A stretch of 64,000 nt of DNA from Prostheceraeus crozeri. Its lineage: Eukaryota; Platyhelminthes; Polycladida; Euryleptidae. The stretch is taken from the NCBI GenBank assembly GCA_907163375.1, contig CAJQUW010006363.1, positions 1,505,501-1,569,500 of the forward strand, in the 5' to 3' direction. A program made the position numbers and the translations under genes. The notes under the pieces were generated by a model. The model was not told the DNA's origin and made no database searches. It was given only the letters and a program-made list of their open reading frames with translations. Positions within the stretch are counted from its first letter, which is position 1. Each line of letters starts with the position of its first letter. Shown in pieces: positions 11,330-23,374 of the stretch.

Positions 11330-13850
11330 GGTTATGGGTGGGCCCAGGACACTGGCAAGTTTGGAAATTCGGTAAACAAGTTAAAGACATTTTTTGGCCT
11401 TAGATAGGTTATGACGAAGAAGCATATCTGAATGGATGGCTGCATCTTCCGATATGAAATTCGCATTATTAGACGGATCCAATTTTCCAAGTTGGAGTCT
11501 GAAAATGAAAGCTTTGTTGCATAGAAATGGCTTACTTGGAGTAGTAAATGGATCAGAGAAACTTGGTAAGAACGCTGACGAAGATGCAATCCTACGATTC
11601 AAACGCAGAAGTGATCAGGCTATGGGTGAGATAATCTTAGCCTGTGATGACAGTGCTGCGCAGTTTGTAGATGATGACACAACACTGTGTGAAGAGTGGG
11701 AGATTTTGAAGAATGAATTTCAGTCAAAATTGCCTCCCAAACGAACATCAGTATTTGATGAAATGACGGGACTTCGTTATCATAAAGATGAAAATTTAGT
11801 CAATTCTGATGACGCAAATGATTCTGATTAGGCAAATTCTTTTCAAGACGCAATAATGAAACAACTTTATACTCGTGCAATAAAACTGAATTTTCCGATA
11901 ATTATGACAACGGAATCTGGAGAAAGATTATGATTCGGAATGGATAATCGATTCTGGAAAAACATCACACATGTGCAATAATCGAAACCAAATGGAAGGC
12001 TGCATGATTTTTGATAATCCTAAGCGAGTGAGGCTAGCTGATAATCGAATTTTCTACAGATATGGCGAAGGTACTGTTACTTTGAAAACGAAAACTGAAA
12101 AATCATTGACCAAAATTCTTCCTTTGACCAATGTTCTGTTCGTTTCAAAGTAAGGGAAGAACTTAATACCCGCAAGGAAAGCGACAAAAGCTGAAACGTT
12201 CACTGAATTCATATTTTGTGGTAATGATTGCCGACTTGTAAATAACTCGGGATATATCATCGCTTACGGTCACGCTGTAGATCAATCTGATTTATCTTTT
12301 TATATGTGTATATAAGAATCAATCTGAGGTGGCAGCATATACCTCAACTTAGAAAGACAAAATATGGCATGTACGATTCGGACACTTGGGTCTCGATGGC
12401 CTTGGAAAAATTACGAACGATAGATTAGTCGATGGATTTCTTACAACAGAAATAACTTCAAGAATGAAGAATTGAGAGATTGTGTTCACTGTATCAGTGG
12501 TAAACAAACCCGGACACCTTTTCCTAAACGGAGTCAAGCGACATCAGAAAATATAATTTATCTTATCCATAGTGATGTTTGTGGTCCGATGCAAAGCATT
12601 TCCCTTGGTAAAGCCAGCTACTTTGTTTCATTCATTGATGGCAAGAATCGCTTTGTTATGGTGTACATGTTTAAATCAAAAGACCAAGTACTTGATAGAT
12701 TCAAGGAATATGTCTCATTTTTAGAAAATCATTTCAATCGAAGTGAAAACATTTAGATCAGATAATGAATGGTGGCAAGTAGGCCCTATGTCAACAACCG
12801 GTTTGAGGAATTTTGTAGAACCAAGGTAATTGTGCACGAATTTTCGGTACCAAGATGCCCTCAACAGAATGGCGTTGCTGAAAGGTTCAAGCGCACTTTG
12901 ATGGAGCGTGCAAGATCAATGTTGAATCGCGGTAAATTACCTCCATCATTTTGGGCTTTGGCGGTTGGGTAATACCGCAGCTTACCTTAGAAATCGGTGT
13001 CCCACATCATTCCAGCATAACGTGACTCCTTTTTGAATTGTGCTTCGGTAGAAAGTCAAATGTCAGCTCATTGTGAGTTTTTGGCTGCCATGCTTACGTT
13101 TGTAATGATTCAGAAAACAGAAGGAAGCTTGATACCAGATCAAAATTACAGATTTTCGTTGGATACGCTCCAAATAGAAAAGGATGTAGATACTTTGATT
13201 TTGTAAAACAAAAAAGTTTTTGCTAGTCGTGACATGAAATTCTTTGAGAATACATTTGGAATGCCAGAAGAACGCTCACAAAGTTTGGTATACTTCCCTA
13301 TGCTTGACCCCGAAATTGAAGCGAACTTACAATCTCAAACGAATCAAATTTCACTGGATGATCCTGCACCTGGAACATGATTACACAATGTCACATGATT
13401 GGAAAATGATACACAGTCATCACAGGAACCGCTACCTATTCGACGAAGTTCACGAATGCGAAGAGCACCAACTCGTTATCCTGGTACAATTATCGGAGAT
13501 TGGCACAAGCGAAGAGTTGATGACAAACAAGCTAATATAACAGCAAAAATTCATGGGTCTGATGTTACTGAACCAAAATTTCTAGCAAAGCAACATCTAG
13601 CAAGTATGCAAAACAATGATCACGCGCTTGCGAAGATGAGCATGATTCATTAATCAAGAATAATACATTTGAATTGGTTGATTTGCCTCCTGGAAAGAAT
13701 GTTGTAAATGACAAATGGGTTTTCAAGGTGAAGTGTGATGTTGATGTCAATGTAAATCGATTCACGGCCACATTGGTAGCCTAAGATTTCACTCAAAGAC
13801 AAGGTGTTGATTTTGCCCACAGTGGAGATGTTGAGAAAAAGCTATTCATG
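11330..13850 (+). mobile_element. Copia (Ty1-like) LTR retrotransposon fossil
   Basis: The parts appear in Copia order: a gag N-terminus (about 11436-11830), a protease-like segment (about 11950-12150), a pre-integrase zinc region, the integrase core (about 12360-12970) and the very start of reverse transcriptase (about 13660-13840). The GGTTATGGGTGGGCCC-like sequence near 11330 resembles the initiator-tRNA primer site that Copia uses. The element is broken many times and its 3' part is missing. I could not define long terminal repeats, so it looks old. Confidence 0.82.
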
Positions 13851-15560
13851 AAGACAAACCATACATATTATAAATCTAGATTAACCAATCTAAAAGACTA
13901 AAAAAATGTAAATGAAGTGAAGTGATGAAAGGCGCCATAGATGCACAATGTCCATACATACGAGATATTGTACCATAAAATTATCACGGTAATGCAGGGT
14001 TGCCAATATAGCCTGTATCTCTATCATGTGTTGGATTGAATTACACTTATAGAATACTATTGGCCTTCATTGTATTAGTCTGAAAGATTGATACGCCTAG
14101 CTTTGTTCAAAATTGTCTGATGAAGCTCTTGAAAAGTACCCAAGTTCAGAAGAGTTTTAATAGAAAATAATTCAGGAAATTCAACGGACTAGAAAAATAA
14201 CTGTCAGTGAAGCATACTTTATCGAAAGATATTTGGAGAGAAACTTCCAGAATACATACTAGTCACGAATGTCACCCTTATATTTCTAAAATATCAACGG
14301 TAAAAATGCAATAAGGGGAAATCATTCATATTTGTGGTCAGCAGTCACATTCGATTGCCCTGCAGTCAACACTTACAGGCGAAAGAAGCAAAGTTTAGCT
14401 TGAAATTGCCACAGTTAAATCCATTTACATCTAGAGATGAGAGGAAACATTCTTTTCACTATCCAACGGACACATCTGCCAAAACAAAGCCTGCTTTCAA
14501 AACCTTATAGGTAGGGCCTAACGTTCACGAAACATTTTAGACAGCAGCTCCAAGCATGCAAGGTCGCATATCGCTCTTGTTTATGAAAACTTCTTCCTTA
14601 CAACCGAAACATTCTTCCACCATGCTCTTTACAATGGAAATTATAAAAATATAGCTAAGAAAATCATTTCTTCAATCCTACGGAAACTGTTTTAGTTCAG
14701 GAAAAATAATTTGATCTGGGTCTTATCTTTAACCATGAATTAGAATGATTATCAAAATTAAACCAGTCTGGTTTTTTGCAGCTCAAAATTGTTCCTCAAG
14801 TTAATAGAAAGTCAAACTTCTAAAACACACAAAAGAGAAATTGTATTTTCAGTTTTGGATCCCAGTGGTATATGTGAAGAATCAAGTGGCAATTACACGT
14901 AATTCTTGAATGTTTCACGCGATTGTAATTCTTGACGTAGACTTAGAGCTTTAAAGCAAATTTAAAATGCCGTAAATGTTTTTTTATTATATCAGTGTGT
15001 TTGTTTTGTTGCGTCGCTCAGGAAAACGTTTCAAAGAATGACATTCACCTGGATCAATCAACGCACAGTTTTAAGTAAACTTGTACTAAAAATGCGTGAA
15101 AATATTGAAGTCAATTGAAAAGAGCTAATTACCTATGCGCTGCAGACGAAATCCGTAATAGAAATGAAATAAAAACGCTCTCTTGCAACAGGGGAAAACA
15201 TTATAAACAAATAATCAGATGTTGTCGATATAATTGGATAATTTAAAATTGTAATTTACATTCATGTAATTAATTTTTGGCCTGATATAACAATAATATT
15301 TGGTTTGCAATCATGGCATTTCTAAGAGCTCCCCAGTTACCTTTGAAGAAGTTAATAGACTGTCTGTTAATCGTGGACATCTCCGATGGTGAAGACCCAT
15401 AGAGAGTCAGCACCATGACTCACCTAGCACACATACACTGAGAACAATTTACTACACTTTGGACAGTTTATCATCAACATGATCATCAACTACTAGGTTT
15501 TTGCTGATAGCCGATATCTGTATGCACTGCACAACAGCATGTATTGTCAAGTCTACTTCA
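13850..15560. other. No gene recognised
   Basis: AT-rich sequence after the end of the Copia remnant. It has no open frame, exon pair or terminal repeats that I could support. Confidence 0.4.
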
Positions 15561-15570
15561 AGTGATTTGC

Positions 15571-15619
15571 CATAGACATCGGATTACATTATTAGGACTA
15601 ATGTAATCCGATGTCTATG
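15571..15619. other. Perfect 21-bp stem hairpin
   Basis: The arms 15571-15591 and 15599-15619 are perfectly complementary around a 7-nt loop, starting CATAGACATCGG. A GATTTGC word occurs just outside each arm in the same orientation. It could be a small MITE core or a precursor-like hairpin; nothing in the sequence decides which. Confidence 0.6.
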
Positions 15620-15642
15620 TGATTTGCATTGCATGATCCAGG

Positions 15643-15760
15643 GATGCGGAGTCGGCAATGGGAGTCAGTGTCGGAGTCCTATCATTTTTGCTGGAGTCGG
15701 AAATGGAGTCCTATCAAATGATGGGACTCCGGACTCCGGCCTACGACTAGATCCGAAATA
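15643..15760. mobile_element. Decayed hAT terminal fragment
   Basis: The segment opens CAGGGATGCGGAGTCGG and continues with repeated GGAGTC words, then inverted GACTCC words. This matches the GGAGTC/GGAGCC-rich ends of one hAT group, of which a better copy lies at 31358-33673. I found no duplication. Confidence 0.5.
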
Positions 15761-15823
15761 TAATACAAAGAAATTATTTATCCTCATGCATAGTTGTCAT
15801 ATGTGAGTGAGTTCACATTCGGT

Positions 15824-16120
15824 GTAAGTGTGTGTGTGTGTGTTAGTGTTTACTCCGGAGTTAACTCCGGGGTAAGTGTAAACTTAACACCGGACATGAA
15901 CTCGGGTTGAGTTTACACTTACTCTGGAGTTAACTACGCAGTAAACACTAACTCCGGTGTAAGTGCATGTGTAACCCCGGAGTATAAACTCTCGGTGTAG
16001 AGTTAACTCCGGTGTAAGTGTAAGTGTTACCCTATCACCGAACATGAACTCAGGTCGAGTAAAAACTTACACGGAGTTTGCCGGAGTAAACTCCCGGTGT
16101 AGAGTTAACCTGAACTAAAG
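15824..16120. repeat. TCCGG-rich subterminal repeat cluster
   Basis: A short TG run is followed by many direct and inverted copies of GTTAACTCCGG(A/T)GTAAGTG and ACCGGACATGAACTCGGG. Related copies recur inverted at 16290-16335 and at 19060-19140. The right cluster ends with the inverse of the left GTGTTAGTGTTTACTCCG, so 15824-19140 may be the two ends of one large non-autonomous transposon. Confidence 0.6.
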
Positions 16121-16135
16121 GAATCGAACTCTTTT

Positions 16136-17640
16136 TCAAATGCAAAGTATAGGATAGCAGCTGAATTTCACAACGTTATAAAAATCTTAAAATTTAAGTC
16201 ATTTACCGAATTATATGAAAATACACATTTCCAGCATCAAATCCTACTGCTACATAGATAACTCGGATCATGCAAAAGTTAACCCCTATGACTCCTTGTC
16301 GAGTTCATGTCCGGTGTAAAGTGTTAAGTTCTGCATACTGATGAATTTTTTCCATTGGTTGCACAACAAAGATGTATGTCAACATAATGAAATTATAAGG
16401 CGCTATCAGATCATATTTCACAACCACCAAAATATCATTGAATATTGCTTTTTTCATGAAAATTGTGCATGGTGAATAAATGAATTGCGATTTTCGCTCC
16501 TGTTCTATGGAAAGAACTCTCAATAATAAAGAAACTTTGTACATTTTTGAATCGTACTTGTGCGTGACATAATTTCTAATTAATTTCCTGCCATATGCTC
16601 GCATGAAGATGGTTAATTGCAACCTATGACCTGATGGACGGTGTCATCGCACACGTCATCAGCAACTTGATTGATTATCCCTTAATTTTACATTGAATAT
16701 TTTGTAGACCTCAGTGCTGATATCCGCTGTCTATGATTCTATCTTAGTTGATGTTTATCCCATTTACAATTATAAAATTAACTGTTTGCCAAGACGAGTA
16801 ATCTGAATGACATACCAGTATTTATAGGCCTACTGGTATTTACATTAAGGCATTTGGAAATTGGATTAGGCCTACTTAATTGATCATTGTCCTTAGATAC
16901 TGGTCCTTCCTCACATGATCCACTACATATAAGAAATTGACAACTTTGCTCAACCATAATGTTCCTCAACTTCGATATCGTGACCATATTGTATTATCGG
17001 ATGCAAGTAGACTTTTTAGGCTTTAATTTAAGTCGAACTTCCAACAGGATAGCTGTATGATTCCGTATGTGCCTTATGCACATTCTGTACTTCTGCATTT
17101 TCCTTTGATACATCGGAATTTTTATAGCAAATAGTGAAAAGATTAATAAAATGGCGTTTCAGTCAATTGAACAAATATCGCTCGATACAGATATGCGAAT
17201 CAAAATTAGAATGAAATTAAAAATCAATCATTAATCGCATAAGAAGCAACAAGATGCACAGAAAACAGCGCCCATGAGGACGGTGGCATTCAAGTGGACG
17301 CTGGCAACGCAGTCTTAGAAAGAGTCACATGGTATGGCGACTTTCGTCCGTTTTCTTACGTCTGTCTCCGTCATAGCTCCAGTGTTCTCAAAGGACAGGG
17401 CACAAATTGGAATCACCGATTCAATGCATTTCCTCTTCTTTGAGCCTTTTCAGCGACAACTCTAGGATCAATCGCACAATCGTTGACAAAATTAACCGAA
17501 ACTATATCGTTGCAGATATCCCACGTAAGAGGTCCTTCCTCGAAATGACATCTCAGTATTGGCATGCAAGGGAACAAACAGTCGGAGAAATTTAACAAAT
17601 TGGCAGTAAAAATTTAAAAAGATACACAACTCTTCAAGCT
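16136..17640. other. No gene recognised
   Basis: This lies inside the possible large repeat-bounded element, between its left cluster and the foldback insertion. Apart from the inverted TCCGG copy at 16290-16335 it has no clear structure. Short open frames near 17400-17600 on both strands overlap each other and match nothing I know. Confidence 0.35.
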
Positions 17641-17656
17641 CGTCCGTCTAAGAAAT

Positions 17657-18145
17657 ATGTCGTTGAAGTTAGCACCAACTTCAACACCAACTTTTTGAAT
17701 AGAGTTTGTACAGAATAGAAAACCACATGTACAGGTACTATTAATGACGCAGAGTTTGTACAGACAAAAAGTTTTCCAAAATTCGAACTCCTTCACCTTC
17801 AAAATTCAAATTTAAATTCGAAAAATTGGTGCAAGTATTGGTGCTGCCTAGTTAGCGAGTTTGTACAGCATTCCGATGGAAACATTTAGATACAAGCACA
17901 AAAAACTGAGTTTGTACAGCAACTTCCAGCACCTTCCCTACACGAACAACCGGCAAAAACCGCCAAAAACCGACTTTTTCAAGAAAATGATAAGATTTTC
18001 CAGAAAAGTACTTGGTGCTACATGGAAAATGAGTTTGTACAGTGCTCTAACCGGTGGAAGAGTGTTCTACTAATCGAGTCTGAGTTTGAACACACACTTC
18101 TCCGACACTCCAACACTCCTACGACCGATAAATGCCGGTTATTTT
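17657..18145 (+). repeat. Left arm of foldback element
   Basis: This arm pairs with 18346-18833. The word GAGTTTGTACAG occurs at 17702, 17752, 17857, 17908 and 18031, with a variant GAGTTTGAACAC at 18082. Three of the gaps are about 50 bp, suggesting ordered protein-binding sites. Confidence 0.85.
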
Positions 18146-18345
18146 ACAGTAAATTACTGTAATTACTGTAAAATAACCGGTATTTACCGGTCGTAGGAGT
18201 GTTGGAGTGTCGGAGAAGTGTGTGTTCAAACTCAGACTCGATTAGTAGAACACTCTTCCACCGGTTAGAGCACTGTACAAACTCATTTTCCATGTAGCAC
18301 CAGTTGATTTATTCATAAATGGCCAGTATTCTTGTAGTTACTGTA

Positions 18346-18833
18346 TAATAACCGGTATTTATCGGTCGTAGGAGTGTTGGAGTGTCGGAGAAGTGTGTGT
18401 TCAAACTCAGACTCGATTAGTAGAACACTCTTCCACCGGTTAGAGCACTGTACAAACTCATTTTCCATGTAGCACCAAGTACTTTTCTGGAAAATCTTAT
18501 CATTTTCTTGAAAAAGTCGGTTTTTGGCGGTTTTTGCCGGTTGTTCGTGTAGGGAAGGTGCTGGAAGTTGCTGTACAAACTCAGTTTTTTGTGCTTGTAT
18601 CTAAATGTTTCCATCGGAATGCTGTACAAACTCGCTAACTAGGCAGCACCAATACTTGCACCAATTTTTCGAATTTAAATTTGAATTTTGAAGGTGAAGG
18701 AGTTCGAATTTTGGAAAACTTTTTGTCTGTACAAACTCTGCGTCATTAATAGTACCTGTACATGTGGTTTTCTATTCTGTACAAACTCTATTCAAAAAGT
18801 TGGTGTTGAAGTTGGTGCTAACTTCAACGACAT
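18346..18833 (-). repeat. Right arm of foldback element
   Basis: Inverted copy of 17657-18145. The 70-codon frame read by chance in the left arm is reproduced exactly on the opposite strand here, which shows near-identity of the arms and therefore a recent origin. Confidence 0.85.
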
Positions 18834-18842
18834 CTAAGAAAT

Positions 18843-19439
18843 TACCAATCTTTTCTTTATTTAACTGCATAGGAACGATGCTCTTGCTTTAACATCCTTC
18901 GCTTGTTCAGTTTTCTCCGCGGAATCGTAATGAGAATGATGAAAAATGCACCCAAATCATTTGTCTTTTGTTTTCTGATTGTATTTGTCTGATTTCAGTC
19001 TACTTTCGGGGTGACTGAATAAAAATTTCGATTTTATGAAAGCGCTGCCAGTTCAAACAGAACCGGTTTAACCCCGGAGTTTACACCGACGCTGGATTTA
19101 ACTCTGGGTTCGGGTAAACGGAGTAAACACTAACACCTACACTGTCCATCAAGCAAAAGTACAGAGACACTCCTGCATGTAAAGCTTGTAATAGTTGAGG
19201 AAATGAACCGTGATAATGAAATAGGGATTGTCTTTTCACTCGGTGATTTAATACAGAAGACAAGCCTTCCTAGCATCGATCACATCTATGCACCTTAGGT
19301 CACATCAGAGACAAAAATGAAATACCAGCTTGTTTGAGAACAGTACCTCTCACCCTCACGTTAATCCTCATCTAAACCGCATATTAGAATCGAAAGTGTA
19401 CTCACATAGAGTCGGGATATAGTGGACTCAAAAAAAGTA
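18843..19439. other. No gene recognised
   Basis: AT-rich spacer. It contains the right-hand TCCGG repeat cluster at about 19060-19140, which mirrors 15824-15870. Nothing else is supported. Confidence 0.4.
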
Positions 19440-19702
19440 TCTGTATACAGTGAAAATTTTTAAATCAAAGGCTTCAGTTTTTGTGGAGATTACGTTCCCG
19501 TGGTCCAAAAAATCATTTGAGCAGTTTTGAAAAAACTCAAAATTTGCCAATTTATGTACCACCGAGATGACTCTCCATATAAGTAGTGAAACAAGTTGGA
19601 TATCAAAAGGTATGAATATTTGATAATATGCATCGTAACTAAGCGGAAATTAAGCTGATCATCAAGGGAATTTCATGAATTGTATTATAATGGAAGTCTT
19701 CA
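19440..19702 (+). repeat. Dispersed repeat copy 1
   Basis: This stretch aligns along its whole length, at roughly three-quarters identity by eye, with the reverse complement of 53110-53385. Shared words include TTCAGTTTTTG, GGATATCAAAAGG, GAAATTAAGCT and AATTTCATGAA. It has no coding signal. It abuts the 3' end of the LINE. Confidence 0.7.
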
Positions 19703-19851
19703 TGAAAAATAAATAAATAAATAATCTCTTTATTGCTTCACAGTAAGTATTCGGTGAACGCATGACATATTTTCAATTGACATGAGATGAAATGAATGAG
19801 ATGAAAAATAAAAACAAAATAAAACTTACAAAATTAAATACAATGTACAGG

Positions 19852-20394
19852 TCATTTACAATATTTTATGAATGAAGAGCTGAAGCGGACAGTTTTAGCA
19901 AAAGGTGGACGGAGATTCGATTGCAAAGTTGAGCGGCTCAAACGGTTGTGATGAGACTTAAATAATTCACGTAAAGGGTGTGAATCTGTCCTTTGTATGG
20001 AAAGCATCATTTTTGCACACATTTTTTCAGCGACATCCATAAAAGTGGGAAAATCACTAGAGCCAATAATTTTGAAAACTCTGCGCTCTAAACGAATAAT
20101 CATTTTTAACAGAAATTGAGGCGCATTACAGAAAACAGGAAATACAAACATAAGCAAGGAGCGAATAAAGGCAATGTATGATCGAAACATAAGAAACTTA
20201 GGACATCCAGACCTCCGTAAATTGTACATGATGTACAATCGCTTATTCGCTTTTTTAATAATACTGTCAAAATGAGCATCCCAACACATGTTATTCGAGA
20301 AAGTTACACCAAGTAAACGAAGGGATGAGACACGTTTCAGAAATGTACCATCCGGCAAGCTCACATCTAACAAATGCATATTTTTTCTGGTCAT
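19852..20394 (-). pseudogene. LINE RT C-terminal part
   Basis: Starts just after the palm domain with LLGVTFSNNMCWDAH, the usual post-YADD block, then the RRSG and SYIAFIRSLL helices of the RT thumb/connection region. It stops at 19852, a few hundred bases before the A-rich 3' end. Confidence 0.75.
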
Positions 20395-20479
20395 GATAGA
20401 GCACTTTTTGAAATTAAGAGGCAGATGAACATCAGCAGACCACCTGATTCAATTATCAAATTCCATTTGCAAATTATCA

Positions 20480-21208
20480 TCAAAAACACTTATTAACAAA
20501 ATGTAAAAAGGTGACATCATCTGCATACTTAAGAACACATGTGTTTGGGCAGACAGGAGTAAGTGAATCTGTTGCCAAACAGAACAAGACAGGGCCCAAA
20601 ACACTTCCCTGTGGAACCCCGCTGGTGACAGGGCTCCAACAAGACATCTGATTGTTCAGACCGACACGTTGTTTTCTATCTGATAGGAAGCTCGAAATCC
20701 AGTTTACAATAAATTTTGGTAAGCCAAAGTTCAAACAGGCAGAAACAATATTTGTACGTAACAATTTATCGAAAGCCTTTGAAAAGTCAGCTGACATGAT
20801 ACGAACACCACCAGAAGATTTGTCCAAAAATTGAAGAACTTTGTGATAGGTCAAAAATAATGCTGAAGTCACTCCAGAACCGGGACGTGGAATGTAAGCA
20901 AATTGATTCTTGTCAACTTTACTCTTTACTGACGGGAAAATGTACTTCCTACATACAATCTTCTCTAAAACTTTAGATAAAATAGGTAAAATAGAAATTG
21001 GACGGAAACTGGATACATCAACTGGGCGGTCGCATTTAGGAACAGGAGTTACATTGGACATTTTAAAGCAAATAGGAACAGATCCTTCCCTAAGACTTCT
21101 ATTAAACAGATAGGTGATTGCAGGAAAAATAAAATCAGCACAATCACTCAACACCCAGGGTGGGATACCGTCCGGCCCGGAACTCTTCCTAGGAACGGAA
21201 CACAACAT
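20480..21208 (-). pseudogene. LINE reverse transcriptase core
   Basis: Contains the ordered RT blocks SSGPDGIPPWVL, FRPISILPILSKVLEKI, SADFSKAFDK, GVPQGSVLGP and the catalytic KYADD. These place it in the CR1/L2/Jockey supergroup. The frame ends shortly after the YADD box, and the thumb region continues at 20394-19852 in a different frame. Confidence 0.88.
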
Positions 21209-21927
21209 TTTGAAAAAACTTCATTCAAATTAACAGAAGGACACGACTGAGAGTCAGTAATGAAAGAAGTTACAGACACTGATTCACTCTGAAAGTTTGA
21301 AGCAAAGTAGCTGTTGAAGTCATGCGCTGAAATATTTTGAGCAAACTTCTTAACTTTAGGGCATCTACCGAGAACACGCAGTGATTTCCATACTGTTGCG
21401 CTACCACCAGAAGAGGCAGATTTAATGAAATTCATTTTGAGTTAGCGTACATGATTAATAACTTCAGTACGCAGTCGATAATACTTGGCAGTCTGACCAC
21501 ATGAAAATGCCCTGTCACGGTCATCTATCAAGATCTTAAGCGACATCTTCATCCAAGGTGGATCGTCCGAGCGAACACGAACAGTGCGCGAAGGAAAGAA
21601 AAAATCATACAGATGATAAACACTATCACAAAATAAAGCCGCAGCATCATTTAAATCTCCGACACTTTGAGTTAAACCAAGCCAGTTGTAGTTGGACATA
21701 GCCGAATAGAACCCAGCAGTATTCGAGCGAGAAAACTTTCTTACAGTAACTTTGACAGTAGATGGACGAGTAACTTGAGATGGTTTCCACATAACAACTG
21801 AATGATCAGATCGTCCGATAGGTGGCTGGGATGTACATTTGATACCAGTAGAAAAATTAGAAAAAAGTTGATCCAAACAGTTTGTGTTACGAGTTGAAAA
21901 ATCGACAAGCGGCGTCAGGTGGCACAA
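21148..21927 (-). pseudogene. LINE linker between endonuclease and RT
   Basis: Two frames (21927-21442 and 21435-21148) carry the end of the endonuclease (GRSDHSVV, the catalytic SDH motif) and the linker with DDPPWMKMSLK, which is typical just upstream of the RT in this LINE group. A frame change near 21435 and another near 21150-21210 separate it from its neighbours. Confidence 0.75.
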
Positions 21928-21945
21928 ATTAGATATCGAAGTATA

Positions 21946-22623
21946 CTAACTACGTAGACCACTGAAATCTCCACACAAAACAATACGAAGATTTATACCA
22001 AAGCGCATTATACCATAATCAATCAAGTCCATAATGCTTGATATCGCTGCATCATTTGAAGAAGTATCATTCCAAAAAGGGTGATATACACACACTAGAA
22101 AAAGATGGAACTCTTGAATGTACATTACCAGGAACTCCGAATCACATGTGGAAATAGCGCGATGGTCGATGAGATCACATTCTAAGTTGAAAGGAACGTA
22201 GCAAATGATACCGCCTCCGTTGCGGCCCAACCTATCACGGCGGAATATGGTAAATCCAGGTACAGCAAGTGCTTCATCTGGTACAAGGGAGTGAAGCCAA
22301 GATTCAGTAAAAACACAAACATCAGGACGAGAAGATAGAAGCATTTGGTGAACTTCATCATACTTGCTCAAATTAGATCGCACGTTGGAGAGAATAAAAG
22401 TCTTCGGATGAGGATATCTCCTCTTCTTAGGCTGTCGAGAACCACTTGAAACGGGCACCGGAACAATAGATCTATGAACATCCTTGAGAGCATGATACTC
22501 GCGATTAACATAAGAGCGCCTTTTCGAGATAACGACAGGAATATGTTGGATATAAACACCAAAGAAGAAGAGCCTCCGCCTCACAGTCCTGCTCACATGT
22601 AAACATTGTCCACGCAATTGCAA
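21946..22623 (-). pseudogene. LINE endonuclease domain
   Basis: AP-type endonuclease that would nick target DNA to prime reverse transcription. Motifs visible are TESWLHS, RRDRLGRNGGG (the R-x(3)-GGG loop) and CGDFSG, where active enzymes have GDFN. The frame closes at a stop near 21946 and the protein resumes in another frame. The N-terminal 60 residues are basic and match no domain I recognise. Confidence 0.8.
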
Positions 22624-22780
22624 CAGTTCATCTTACCCATACAATAGATATCAGCATAATTGCATGCAAAGCACTAGATGGTAGATGTTAGATGAAAGAA
22701 CGACCAAACAGTATTCACCAGAGGTCGCTAGAAATCCGACCGTCCTGCGACGGAACCAGTTGAGTTGTTTTTAGCGAATT

Positions 22781-22820
22781 ACCCCCTGAGGAAGAGCGAA
22801 CGCTCGAAACGCGTAGGGGT
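22781..22820 (+). ncRNA. Hammerhead-ribozyme-like motif, type I minimal
   Basis: Stem I is ACCCC (22781-22785) with GGGGT (22816-22820). The core CTGAGGA (22786-22792) fits CUGANGA. Stem II is GAGCG/CGCTC with an AA loop. GAAA follows at 22806-22809. Stem III is two pairs closed by a GC loop, and A22815 is the expected cleavage-site base. One extra A lies before stem II. Such tiny hammerheads are known from Penelope-like elements. Activity is not shown by sequence alone. Confidence 0.6.
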
Positions 22821-23374
22821 TGTACATATCTTTTAATTAATTATTTTAATCAGGTCAATAAATTTCAAGGAGAGACGAAAGCTGTTTTTAAGCATCAACT
22901 CAAGTATGAAGAACCTCCTGTTGGCGACCATCCTGTATTCAATAAGTAAATTACAGTCTCTAGTTGACAACTCCATTCAACCACCTTTGGTTATTCAAAT
23001 GACTGTAAGCTACGGAATTTAAAATTCATTGTGACAGAATGCAATTTTGTAGATATCTTTGCTGGAGTTACCTTCACCCTCATTGTGATTTGACAATCAA
23101 ACCAAAAACATCAATTCTCTCGATGTTATTGTATTCAGTGGCGTCTTCTCCGTATGCTTGAGGCCTTCGGCGCATCCTCAATAATAATTTACCGACATTT
23201 ATGAAAATGAAAAGTGTCATCATTCATTATATTTCATTTAGATTCGATAGCTTCTCGTGGTAGCTGTGCACAACTTTCGTCTCAAAATCAGACGCTCAAC
23301 CTCAGAGTGAACAGTTTTGCTGCGCGTGCACGAATCACAACTGTTTTCTTCGAACGATTAGACACACATGCTAG

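Larger units (their letters stand above)
17657..18833. mobile_element. Foldback element, Mutator-like (9-bp duplication)
   Basis: The element begins ATGTCGTTGAAG and ends with its exact inverse, between two copies of the 9-bp word CTAAGAAAT (17648-17656 and 18834-18842). Nine bases is the Mutator-superfamily value. Arms of nearly 490 bp (17657 to about 18145, and about 18346-18833) look essentially identical. Between them is a second, partial copy of the right arm (about 18185-18303) and a short palindrome built on TTACTGTAA. Each arm has six spaced copies of GAGTTTGTACAG or a close variant. No transposase is encoded. Confidence 0.85.
19703..22650 (-). mobile_element. CR1/Jockey-group LINE, broken copy
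   Basis: Read on the minus strand this has an AP-type endonuclease, a linker and a reverse transcriptase in LINE order, and ends at about 19703-19722 in an AATAAA signal and TTATTTATT repeats. The single long protein is split over several frames, with breaks near 21940, 21435, 21150-21210 and 20400-20480. The 5' end is uncertain, about 22650. No target duplication was found. Confidence 0.88.

Noticed and set aside
17861-18629. Two identical 70-codon frames on opposite strands as a duplicated gene
   Set aside because: They are the same chance frame in the two arms of the foldback element, with no family likeness.
17657-18833. Repeated GAGTTTGTACAG motifs considered as a CRISPR-like array
   Set aside because: Spacing is irregular, the arms are inverted copies, and the sequence is clearly animal; a foldback transposon explains it.
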